Shown piece after piece: positions 1-5,605 of a DNA stretch of 5,926 nucleotides. Position 1 is the stretch's first letter, and every line of letters begins with the position of its first letter. Location of the stretch: the NCBI GenBank assembly GCA_958446555.1, contig CAUCWU010000164.1, forward strand, positions 1 to 5,926. The letters are read 5' to 3'. The stretch is from an uncultured Lachnospiraceae bacterium. Lineage in GTDB: Bacteria > Bacillota > Clostridia > Lachnospirales > Lachnospiraceae. The translations under genes and the position numbers were made by a program. The notes under the pieces are model-generated. The model was not told the DNA's origin and made no database searches. It was given only the letters and a program-made list of their open reading frames with translations.

Positions 1-845
1 ATAAGGGACTCATGCTTCCACCGACGATTTTTGTCGCGACTGACTATGCATGTATCCCATTTACAGAAGAAACTGACTGCGATGCTTATGTAATTCCGTC
101 AAGACATGTAAGATCTGATTTTATCAAGAGAAAGATTCCAAAGGAAAAGTTAAAGGCACTTGGTATTCCGGTAAGTGCATCGTTTTCACAGAAGATTTCA
201 AAAGAAGAGGCTAGAAGTAAGCTTGGTCTGGAAAAAGATACGTTTTATACACTTGTCTGCGCAGGTAGCATGGGATCTGGTGGTATCATAAAGACAATTG
301 AGGTGTTGTACCGTTGGTGTAAAAAGCAAAATAAAAAGTGGTTGAAAAATAAAAGAAGAGAAGATGCTGGAAAGAAGCTAAGAGGCAATCAGCCGCAGCA
401 TCCGACAAAGCTGATTGTTGTCTGCGGAAAGAATAAGGTACTATATGATGCACTCCATAAAATTTTAGCAGAAAGCGACGAAGTAATTCTAACTGGTTTT
501 ACCGATCAAATGGCACTTTATATGAAAGCAAGCGACGTGTGCATCACAAAGCCGGGCGGTCTTTCTAGTACAGAGGCAGCAGTTGCTAATGTACCGTTTA
601 TCCATGCGATGGCGATTCCAGGCTGTGAGACGCAAAATCAAGCGTTTTTTGAGTCTTGCGGAATGAGCATTGGTGTGCCAAGAAAGAATGGACATTTGAT
701 TCGTGCAATAAAGAGAATTCAAAGTAAGCCGATGCAGGAGACAATGAAGCTAGCCCAAAAGAAATTTGTGCGTCCAGACAGTGCCGAGGCGATCTGCCGA
801 TTGACAGAGAGGATGGTGCAGAAGCGCACAAACAAGAAAAAATAA
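1..845 (+). CDS. GT28/MurG-like glycosyltransferase (diacylglycerol glucosyltransferase / MGDG synthase type), 5' partial
   Basis: The reading frame is open from base 3 to the left edge (K-G-L precede the first ATG at 12), so the true start is outside the window and that ATG is internal. The fragment begins in the ATDYACIPFTEETD segment, which resembles the end of the N-terminal domain of MGDG-synthase-type enzymes. It continues through GIPV, a nucleotide-sugar domain with VCAGSMGSGG, IVVCGKN and GFTDQMALYMKASDVCITKPGGLSSTEA, and IPGCETQNQAFF. The KPGG-x3-EA stretch is the GT28 signature for binding the UDP-sugar. Family members transfer a hexose from a UDP-sugar to diacylglycerol at the inner face of the membrane. 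An odd point is a strongly basic stretch at about bases 320-405, between the GSGG loop and the IVVCGKN strand, and a basic C-terminus ending KRTNKKK. Family assignment is firm; acceptor and sugar are inferred. A two-tier hairpin starts 17 bases after the stop codon. Confidence 0.85.
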   Translation, partial: KGLMLPPTIFVATDYACIPFTEETDCDAYVIPSRHVRSDFIKRKIPKEKLKALGIPVSASFSQKISKEEARSKLGLEKDTFYTLVCAGSMGSGGIIKTIEVLYRWCKKQNKKWLKNKRREDAGKKLRGNQPQHPTKLIVVCGKNKVLYDALHKILAESDEVILTGFTDQMALYMKASDVCITKPGGLSSTEAAVANVPFIHAMAIPGCETQNQAFFESCGMSIGVPRKNGHLIRAIKRIQSKPMQETMKLAQKKFVRPDSAEAICRLTERMVQKRTNKKK

Positions 846-861
846 AACGAGAGATAAAGAA

Positions 862-918
862 AGCCAAGGGGACGGGTGAATGCGGCACTTTAGTGCCACT
901 TTACCTGTCCCCTTGGCT
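862..918. repeat. Two-tier hairpin A (REP-like repeat, possible terminator)
   Basis: Bases 862-880 pair with 900-918 to give a 19-bp stem with only two G-T wobbles (874/906 and 878/902). Inside it a second stem, GGCACT (884-889) with AGTGCC (892-897), forms the tip. The foot is G-rich on the left arm and C-rich on the right arm. It lies between two converging genes, just after the glycosyltransferase stop, and could end transcription from either side. No U-run follows the stem, so it is not a standard intrinsic terminator. The compact G-rich palindrome resembles REP-type intergenic elements moved by Y1/RAYT transposases; no such transposase is in the window. Confidence 0.7.
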
Positions 919-920
919 CA

Positions 921-966
921 TGGGGTCAGTTCACGATAAACGCCAGTTTATCCGTGCCTGACCCCA
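921..966. repeat. Two-tier hairpin B, neighbour of hairpin A
   Basis: TGGGGTCAG (921-929) pairs perfectly with CTGACCCCA (958-966). An inner stem pairs CAC (932-934) with GTG (954-956) and, past a one-base bulge at 953, GATAAAC (935-941) with GTTTATC (946-952), leaving the loop GCCA. The two-tier design and GGGG/CCCC foot match hairpin A, but the stem sequences differ, so they are not simple copies. Only two bases separate the two elements, and the DUF1275 stop codon is six bases further right. Together they look like one composite intergenic element. Confidence 0.7.
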
Positions 967-972
967 GTTTCG

Positions 973-1698
973 TTAGTGTCCTGCTGGTTTCTTATTTAAC
1001 AGATCATGCTCCCAAGTTAAATCTGCATGGGCAAGTTTGACAAACAAAATGATCAGCGGAATCAGTGCAATCCAGATGGATTTTTCGTTCATAAAACGAC
1101 AGAAGATTGTAAGTAGTCCGGAACCAATAATGAAACAGACAATCATGCTAAGATGCTCCAAGCCGCGCTTAAAGCCTTTCTTGTCGTGCTTACGAAGCAG
1201 TTTTGCAAAGCCAATTCCAACCTGACGAATGTGATTGCTACAGAAGGTTGTTGCCATTGGAATTCCCTCTGCCTGGCGGAAGGTATTGTACTGCATCGAA
1301 GCGATAAAGTTAACGATTACTTGAACAACCTGATCTGGAACGGTTTTTGGAATAAATCCAATGATAAAAAGGGTAATGGCTTCGAAACCAACTAGCCAAG
1401 TATCCCAGCGAAACAGTCCATAATGCTTAATTGGAGTTGGCAGAACCTCAGATGCAATTGTGCCAAAGAAATAAGCAAAGATCGGAAGAAAATAGTAGAG
1501 CGCATGGCGCCAGTTGCCATCGCCAAGTGCAATTCCCATCATTAAAAAGTTTGCTGTCTGTGCATTACAGAAAACACCACCGCGCATAACATAGGTATAA
1601 GCACCCATAATACCGGATGTAACCATTAAAAGATAAAATACGCTTACATGTTCGCAGGTTAGATAACCAGAGGCATCGTGCCTTTCCTTAAGAGTCAT
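973..1698 (-). CDS. DUF1275 (YoaK-like) family integral membrane protein
   Basis: This 241-residue protein has about six hydrophobic segments, at roughly residues 18-38, 65-84, 101-117, 123-137, 183-200 and 206-222. A GGVFCNAQTANFLMMG motif (about 40-55) after the first segment matches the small-residue/TxN motif typical of DUF1275. Length and layout fit the family, whose members are inner-membrane proteins of unknown function, sometimes suggested to be transporters. I chose the ATG at 1696-1698 because AAGGAG lies ten bases upstream (1709-1714 on this strand). The frame continues to 1746, but the extra N-terminus would read through this ribosome binding site. It converges on the glycosyltransferase and is divergent from the HTH-aminotransferase gene, so it is probably a single-gene transcript. 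The substrate cannot be told from the sequence. Confidence 0.82.
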   Translation of the reverse strand: MTLKERHDASGYLTCEHVSVFYLLMVTSGIMGAYTYVMRGGVFCNAQTANFLMMGIALGDGNWRHALYYFLPIFAYFFGTIASEVLPTPIKHYGLFRWDTWLVGFEAITLFIIGFIPKTVPDQVVQVIVNFIASMQYNTFRQAEGIPMATTFCSNHIRQVGIGFAKLLRKHDKKGFKRGLEHLSMIVCFIIGSGLLTIFCRFMNEKSIWIALIPLIILFVKLAHADLTWEHDLLNKKPAGH

Positions 1699-1708
1699 AA
1701 ACCCCCAT

Positions 1709-1714
1709 CTCCTT
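1709..1714 (-). promoter_or_regulatory. Ribosome binding site of the DUF1275 gene
   Basis: AAGGAG on the minus strand, ten bases before the ATG at 1698. The spacing is slightly long but usable, and it decides the start against the longer open frame. An out-of-frame ATG directly follows it. Confidence 0.65.
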
Positions 1715-1732
1715 AAGTAAAATAGTATCAGA

Positions 1733-1746
1733 TTGTCTAAAGACAA
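1733..1746. promoter_or_regulatory. Small perfect inverted repeat, possible operator of the DUF1275 gene
   Basis: TTGTCT and AGACAA are perfect inverted 6-mers separated by two A residues. The repeat lies just downstream of the candidate minus-strand -10 box, near the expected start of the DUF1275 transcript. It could be an operator or a small hairpin at the 5' end of the mRNA. No regulator can be named. Confidence 0.35.
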
Positions 1747-1755
1747 CTATACGTT

Positions 1756-1761
1756 ATTATA
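1756..1761 (-). promoter_or_regulatory. Candidate -10 box of the DUF1275 promoter
   Basis: The minus strand reads TATAAT, a perfect -10 consensus, about 42 bases before the ribosome binding site. No good -35 hexamer is found 16-18 bases upstream, so the call rests on the -10 alone. A TG-extended TACTAT (1722-1727, minus) is an alternative, but it would start the RNA almost on the ribosome binding site. Confidence 0.4.
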
Positions 1762-1846
1762 GAACAAAAATGAAAATAACACCATACACGAAAAAAACAA
1801 AAAGTAACAAAAAAATTCGTAGAACTTGTCGAAAACGCCACACCTA

Positions 1847-1866
1847 AAGTTCAAAATATTGAACTT
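1847..1866. promoter_or_regulatory. Perfect inverted repeat AAGTTCAA-aata-TTGAACTT, candidate operator
   Basis: Two perfect 8-base inverted arms are separated by four bases. The right arm recurs as a direct repeat at 1880-1887, exactly 21 bases (two helical turns) downstream, where it contains the -35 box of the HTH-aminotransferase promoter. The core TTGAAC appears again at 1924-1929, just after the expected transcription start. Such an arrangement is typical of a dimeric repressor or activator; the XRE domain encoded directly downstream is the obvious candidate, by inference. Confidence 0.6.
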
Positions 1867-1879
1867 CCTAAAATAAAAC

Positions 1880-1908
1880 TTGAACTTTACCCTATGAAGT
1901 GCTATAGT
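1880..1908 (+). promoter_or_regulatory. Sigma-A promoter of the HTH-aminotransferase gene
   Basis: The -35 box is TTGAAC (1880-1885), the spacer 17 bases, and the -10 box TATAGT (1903-1908) is preceded by TGC, a TG-extended -10. The start should fall near 1915, leaving a leader of about 90 bases. The -35 box is embedded in the third copy of the TTGAACTT element, so a protein bound there would compete with RNA polymerase. Confidence 0.75.
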
Positions 1909-1926
1909 GTCTTTGTGAAAAAATTG

Positions 1927-1967
1927 AACCAATCGCGGTTGAAAACGAATTCTGGTTAAAAACCAAT
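1927..1967 (+). promoter_or_regulatory. Leader with mutually exclusive short pairings
   Basis: AACCAAT occurs at 1927-1933 and again at 1961-1967. The single TGGTT at 1953-1957 can pair with AACCA of either copy; the second pairing makes a tight hairpin (loop AAA) followed by a T-rich stretch (ATTTTGATTTTT). GGTT at 1937-1940 can also pair with the first copy. The stems are only 4-5 bp, so an attenuator is just a possibility. Confidence 0.2.
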
Positions 1968-2004
1968 TTTGATTTTTAAGAATTTTTGTAAGGAAGGAAT
2001 GGAT

Positions 2005-3573
2005 ATGGCAACATTTGCAGAGCGATTGAAAAAGGCAATGGAGTTAAAAGGGCTGAAGCAGGCAGATGTCATTCGACTGTCGCAGTCTATAGGAGAGCCG
2101 GTAGGCATTCGGATCGGCAAGAGCCATATGAGCCAGTATGTGAGTGGAAAGACAGAGCCTAGAAGAGATATCTTGAAGGTGCTTGCTCAGACACTGGATG
2201 TAGATTTGATGTGGCTTGAGGGTGAAGATGTGCCGATAAAGCAAAGCAGTCAGGCAGAAAAAGAGGCTGTGAGAGATCAAAACGAAACGATACAGACTGA
2301 TCACTTACAGAATCAAGACCCTCATAAGAAAAAATCATGGAGTATAGGAGAAGATGGCATGAGAACATTTAATAAATCATCAAAGCTAGATAATGTATTG
2401 TATGATGTAAGAGGACCGGTTGTCGAGGAAGCAAAGAGAATGGAAGAAGCCGGTATGCATGTTTTGAAGTTAAATATCGGAAATCCGGCTCCGTTTGGTT
2501 TCCGCACACCTGATGAAGTTATATTTGATATGAGTCAGCAGCTGACTGAGTGCGAAGGCTATTCTGATTCAAAGGGTTTGTTCTCAGCGAGAAAGGCCAT
2601 CATGCAGTATGCACAGTTAAAGCATCTTCCAAATGTTTCTATCAACGATATCTATACTGGAAATGGTGTCAGCGAGTTAATCAATTTATCAATGCAGGCA
2701 CTTCTCGACGAGGGCGATGAGATTTTGATTCCATCTCCAGACTATCCTTTGTGGACAGCAACGGCAACTTTAGCTGGAGGAAAGGTTGTTCACTATGTTT
2801 GTGATGAGCAGGCCGAGTGGTATCCAGATATGGACGATATCCGAAAGAAGATCACAGATCGCACAAAGGCAATCGTTATCATCAATCCAAACAACCCGAC
2901 CGGCGCACTGTATCCGAAGGAAGTTTTGATGGAGATTGTAAAGATTGCAAGAGAGCATCAGTTAATCATTTTCTCAGATGAGATCTACGATCGTCTGGTT
3001 ATGGATGGAGAGGAGCATATTTCAATTGCATCACTGGCACCAGATTTGTTCTGTGTCACCTTCAGTGGGCTTTCTAAGTCTCATATGATCGCCGGCTTCC
3101 GTATTGGCTGGATGATTTTAAGTGGAAAGAAGGAGATGGCAAAGGATTATATTGAGGGCTTAAATATGCTTTCCAATATGCGTCTTTGCTCCAACGTTCC
3201 GGCACAGTCAATTGTGCAGACAGCGCTTGGCGGTTATCAGAGTGTCAACAACTATATTATTCCAGGTGGTCGTATCTACGAGCAGAGGGAATTTATCTAT
3301 AAAACGTTAAATGACATTCCGGGTATCAGTGTTGTCAAGCCAAAGGCAGCATTTTATGCCTTTCCAAAGATCGATGTAAAGAAATTTAACATCACAAACG
3401 ATGAGAAATTTGCGCTTGATCTATTAAAGGAAAAGAAGGTGTTAATCGTTCATGGCGGTGGCTTCAACTGGAAGCAGCCAGATCATTTCCGCATTGTATA
3501 TTTGCCGCGTATTGATGTACTAGAGGAAGCATTAAACAATCTGCGAGACTTCCTCGAAACCTACCAGCAGTAA
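2005..3573 (+). CDS. XRE-type HTH / AlaA-like PLP aminotransferase fusion protein
   Basis: This 522-residue protein has two domains. Residues 1-77 form an XRE/cI-type helix-turn-helix (TFAERLKKAMELKGLKQADV, then SHMSQYVSGKTEPRRDILKVLAQTLDVDLMWLEG). A polar linker at about 78-118 follows. Residues 119-522 are a complete fold-type I aminotransferase, like AlaA/AlaT alanine aminotransferases: VRGPVVEEAKRMEEAG, LNIGNPAPFGF, NPNNPTG (294-300), the PLP-pyridine aspartate D325, Y328, the Schiff-base lysine K358 in SGLSKSHMIAGFRIGW, phosphate-binding R366 and substrate carboxylate R496. All expected catalytic residues are present, so activity is likely: pyruvate plus glutamate to alanine plus 2-oxoglutarate, or a related reaction. 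The ATG at 2005 has AAGGA six bases upstream; an ATG at 1999 and a TTG at 1969 are alternatives. No clear intrinsic terminator follows. Fold and active site are firm; substrate and DNA-binding role are inferred. Confidence 0.88.
   Translation: MATFAERLKKAMELKGLKQADVIRLSQSIGEPVGIRIGKSHMSQYVSGKTEPRRDILKVLAQTLDVDLMWLEGEDVPIKQSSQAEKEAVRDQNETIQTDHLQNQDPHKKKSWSIGEDGMRTFNKSSKLDNVLYDVRGPVVEEAKRMEEAGMHVLKLNIGNPAPFGFRTPDEVIFDMSQQLTECEGYSDSKGLFSARKAIMQYAQLKHLPNVSINDIYTGNGVSELINLSMQALLDEGDEILIPSPDYPLWTATATLAGGKVVHYVCDEQAEWYPDMDDIRKKITDRTKAIVIINPNNPTGALYPKEVLMEIVKIAREHQLIIFSDEIYDRLVMDGEEHISIASLAPDLFCVTFSGLSKSHMIAGFRIGWMILSGKKEMAKDYIEGLNMLSNMRLCSNVPAQSIVQTALGGYQSVNNYIIPGGRIYEQREFIYKTLNDIPGISVVKPKAAFYAFPKIDVKKFNITNDEKFALDLLKEKKVLIVHGGGFNWKQPDHFRIVYLPRIDVLEEALNNLRDFLETYQQ
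2346..2361 (+). promoter_or_regulatory. Internal ribosome binding site and in-frame start at the domain junction
   Basis: AGGAG (2346-2350) lies eight bases before an in-frame ATG (2359-2361). That ATG begins MRTFNKSSKLDNVLYDVRGP, which resembles the natural N-terminus of stand-alone AlaA-type enzymes. Translation from it would give a 404-residue protein, the usual length of that family. It may be an active second start or a relic of the gene fusion. Confidence 0.5.
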
Positions 3574-3595
3574 TTGTTGAAAAAATATCCGATGC

Positions 3596-3623
3596 TTGAC
3601 GGGTATGGTTTCTTTGATATAAT
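3596..3623 (+). promoter_or_regulatory. Sigma-A promoter of the HIT operon
   Basis: The -35 box TTGACG (3596-3601), a 16-base spacer and a perfect -10 TATAAT (3618-3623) preceded by TGA (extended -10) make a strong promoter. Transcription should start near 3630. The leader of about 60 bases contains a small hairpin, GTTGC (3633-3637) with GCAAC (3641-3645). Confidence 0.8.
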
Positions 3624-3689
3624 GATACTAGAGTTGCATCGCAACGGAGCAATTCGTGGGTATCAGTAGAAAAGTAGGAGGAAATTACA

Positions 3690-4124
3690 ATGAAAGATCA
3701 GAATTGTGCATATTGTATGGAGGGCGAATTAGTAGCTGCATTTGGAATTAAGATTTGTGAGCTGGAGACCTCAAAGGTTTATCTATTCAAGGAGCAGAGC
3801 CATCCGGGCAGAGTCATTGTCGCACACAAAAAGCATGTCAGCGAGATTACAGAGTTGACACCACAAGAGCGCGCTGCGTACATGGAGGATATCGCAAAGG
3901 TTGCACAGGCAATGCACGAACTGTTCCATCCAGACAAGGTAAATTATGGTGCATACGGTGATACCGGACATCATCTGCACTTCCATCTGGTTCCAAAGTA
4001 TAAGGATCAGTATGAGTGGGGCGGCGTATTTGCAATGAATCCAGGCGAGAAGAAGCTGACCGACGCTGAGTATGACGAGATGGTAAAGCGCTATCAGGAA
4101 AAGCTTGTCGGTGAGGCAAATTAA
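3690..4124 (+). CDS. HIT-family (histidine triad) nucleotide hydrolase
   Basis: This 144-residue protein has the family hallmark near its C-terminus: the histidine triad H95-L-H97-F-H99-L-V, where the middle histidine is the nucleophile in HIT hydrolases. An N-terminal C6-A-Y-C9 pair together with H49 and the triad region fits the zinc site of the Cys-containing HIT subgroup. HPGRVIVAHKKHV (38-50) is the usual central strand-loop segment. Family members cleave phosphoanhydride or phosphoramidate bonds in AMP derivatives such as Ap4A or AMP-lysine in the cytoplasm; which one applies here cannot be read from the sequence. AGGAGG (3676-3681) eight bases before the ATG fixes the start. It is the first gene of a two-gene operon. 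Confidence 0.93.
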   Translation: MKDQNCAYCMEGELVAAFGIKICELETSKVYLFKEQSHPGRVIVAHKKHVSEITELTPQERAAYMEDIAKVAQAMHELFHPDKVNYGAYGDTGHHLHFHLVPKYKDQYEWGGVFAMNPGEKKLTDAEYDEMVKRYQEKLVGEAN

Positions 4125-5083
4125 TGGATGCATTTGAAATGCTGCAGGAGCTTCTGGCACAGGATCAGTTTGAGCTGATCCTGCCAGAGGCTTCCATACC
4201 AACCAAAGAGATAGAGGCGCTTCGACTGGTCTATCTGATGAATGATGCAGTGGAGAGTTTTCTTGTTTTTCATCAGGTTACAATGACTGGAAGCTATCAA
4301 AAAGACTATGAGGGTGAACTGGATGCATCTTTGCAGAAAAATAACGATGGCTATGTGCTATCGGTTTGGCAGGGAGAATGTGTGGTCACGCTCTTTTTTA
4401 AAAGTCTTGAACTCGAAGTTCATCTGTATGAATACAGTGGGATTGGCCATTTCTGGATGAAGGGCGACGAAGATTTGCGTGTGCTTGAGTATCAGATCGC
4501 CATTTTAAGAGACAAGTATCACTATTTGGGTGAGCAGTATTGCACGGAAAATGAAAGAAAACTGGCACAGCTTGCCGATTTTCCACCGTTAAATTCCTGC
4601 TTTTATCCGGCTGTGCCAGAAAAATATCGAGTTGGAAATGAGGATCCTCATAATGTGACCGTCCAGTCTATACAGGTGATGGAAGAATTTGCCACGCAAG
4701 CACATGACACCGAGCTAATTCAGCTTCTTCGTCTTTACAGTGGTTTTCAGACACCGGCAATTGCAAAGCAGATTGCAAGGCTTCTTCGAAAAAGAAAGCA
4801 TGCAAAGACAACACAACTCATTTCAGAGTGTTTGCAAAAAGAGAATAAGCGCTATCCACGCAGAAGCTTTTCTAAAAAAGCAGAGAAAACGTTCAATCAA
4901 TTGCTGAGAAAGGCAGAGGCAAAAAAGCTGGAATTAAAGAAAAAGGGCATTCGTGCAGAGGTTTACCGGGAAGAGCCGTTTACAATTGCACAGGATGACC
5001 TTGGTTTTCATGTGTATCTATTAACTTGGAACAATGGATGGCTCAAAGAGCGCGTGAGCGTCGAAGAGATTAAAACAGAATAA
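4124..5083 (+). CDS. Uncharacterised 319-residue protein, translationally coupled to HIT gene
   Basis: I do not recognise a characterised family; it may belong to a Clostridia-specific DUF family (DUF3878 is a weak guess from memory). The start overlaps the HIT stop codon by one base (TAATG), which points to translational coupling; only a weak GGTGAGG precedes it. There is no signal peptide or membrane segment, so it is probably cytoplasmic. The first half is acidic, with alternating strand-like segments (for example YVLSVWQGECVVTLFFKSLELEVHLYEY, about 77-104). A helical middle region (about 184-222) resembles short alpha-helical repeats. A very basic stretch follows (about 216-275, RLLRKRKHAK to KAEAKKLELKKKG) that could contact nucleic acid. 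The C-terminus (VYREEPFTIAQDDLGFHVYLLTWNNGWLKER) looks like a small beta domain. Function is unknown. Confidence 0.8.
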   Translation: MDAFEMLQELLAQDQFELILPEASIPTKEIEALRLVYLMNDAVESFLVFHQVTMTGSYQKDYEGELDASLQKNNDGYVLSVWQGECVVTLFFKSLELEVHLYEYSGIGHFWMKGDEDLRVLEYQIAILRDKYHYLGEQYCTENERKLAQLADFPPLNSCFYPAVPEKYRVGNEDPHNVTVQSIQVMEEFATQAHDTELIQLLRLYSGFQTPAIAKQIARLLRKRKHAKTTQLISECLQKENKRYPRRSFSKKAEKTFNQLLRKAEAKKLELKKKGIRAEVYREEPFTIAQDDLGFHVYLLTWNNGWLKERVSVEEIKTE

Positions 5084-5091
5084 AATATTCG

Positions 5092-5134
5092 AAACAAGGA
5101 AAAGTCTAAAAAAATTACTTTTCCTTGTTTTTTT
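5092..5134 (+). terminator. Intrinsic terminator of the HIT operon, overlapping the merR 3' end
   Basis: A perfect 14-bp stem, 5092-5105 with 5117-5130, has an 11-base A-rich loop and runs into seven T residues (5128-5134). It lies nine bases after the stop codon of the 319-residue protein. The right arm is also the last codons of merR on the other strand (K-N-K-E-K-stop), so coding and termination share bases. For merR the same stem is followed by a less regular T-rich stretch, so it may work weakly in that direction too. Confidence 0.88.
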
Positions 5135-5573
5135 CATCAGCAAAAAAGGCATGCCACTCAGGAATTGGCTCTTTTTTGTTAATCGCATCCTCAACAGCAG
5201 CATAAAAGCGCACTTTTTCTCGGATATGGACAAGATCGTTTTTCAACTCCTTAATTTGGCTTAAGATATCCTGCTCATGGTCAAGCATCATCTGACTGAT
5301 CTCATGGGCATGAGCGGTTAGATCCTCTTCATAGCGATAAAACTGGCGAATCTTTGCAATTGTAAGACCAGTGCGCTTAAAACACATAATGCCACCCAAT
5401 CGGTCAATATGCTGTTGTGTGTAGACACGGGCACCAGACTCCGTGTGAATCACATCAGTCAATAGGCCAAGATCCTCATAATAGCGGAGAGTCGAGGCAG
5501 GCAACTTAAAAAGATCAGAAATCTGGCGGATCGTGTAGGTGGGCTGGGCCTCCGTATTTTTATTTATTGACAT
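5115..5573 (-). CDS. MerR-family transcriptional regulator
   Basis: This 152-residue protein has the MerR winged helix at its N-terminus: YTIRQISDLFKLPASTLRYYEDLGLL (13-38) and the wing region with RVYTQQHIDRLGGIMCFKRTGLTIAKIRQF (49-78). A long helix of about 80-125 follows, expected to form the antiparallel dimer coiled coil. It has a single cysteine (C64) and no C-terminal metal-binding cluster, which argues against a metal sensor and fits the aldehyde/electrophile-responsive branch (AdhR/NmlR-like). I chose the ATG at 5571-5573 because GGAGG lies five bases upstream; the longer frame begins with a TTG inside that site. It is divergent from an aldo/keto reductase whose promoter has a typical MerR operator, so it probably activates that gene and represses itself. 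The inducer is inferred, not shown. Confidence 0.92.
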   Translation of the reverse strand: MSINKNTEAQPTYTIRQISDLFKLPASTLRYYEDLGLLTDVIHTESGARVYTQQHIDRLGGIMCFKRTGLTIAKIRQFYRYEEDLTAHAHEISQMMLDHEQDILSQIKELKNDLVHIREKVRFYAAVEDAINKKEPIPEWHAFFADEKNKEK

Positions 5574-5578
5574 AGAAA

Positions 5579-5583
5579 CCTCC
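5579..5583 (-). promoter_or_regulatory. Ribosome binding site of merR
   Basis: GGAGG on the minus strand, five bases before the ATG at 5573. It excludes the longer frame, whose TTG start overlaps this site. Confidence 0.75.
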
Positions 5584-5605
5584 AAATTATTTATGAATTA
5601 ACCTC

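Noticed and set aside
12..14. ATG at 12 as the true start of the glycosyltransferase
   Set aside because: The frame is open upstream to the window edge, and the N-terminal acceptor domain would be missing, so the gene is cut by the edge.
862..966. CRISPR array or riboswitch in the intergenic palindromes
   Set aside because: There are only two hairpins, their sequences differ and there are no spacers. They lie downstream of both genes, so a riboswitch role makes no sense.
1747..1932. Minus-strand 61-codon open frame in the divergent promoter region
   Set aside because: It is rich in Phe/Tyr from AT-rich DNA, has no ribosome binding site, and overlaps the promoter and operator of the fusion gene.
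1969..2004. TTG at 1969 or ATG at 1999 as the start of the HTH-aminotransferase
   Set aside because: The TTG start would place the ribosome binding site inside the coding region, and the ATG at 1999 has only a four-base spacer. The ATG at 2005 fits best, with modest certainty.
3574..3595. Intrinsic terminator after the aminotransferase gene
   Set aside because: No stem followed by a T-run is present here, so some read-through into the HIT operon is possible despite its own promoter.
3783..4202. Long minus-strand open frames opposite the HIT gene
   Set aside because: They are antisense shadows of a clear HIT-family gene, without ribosome binding sites or recognisable motifs.
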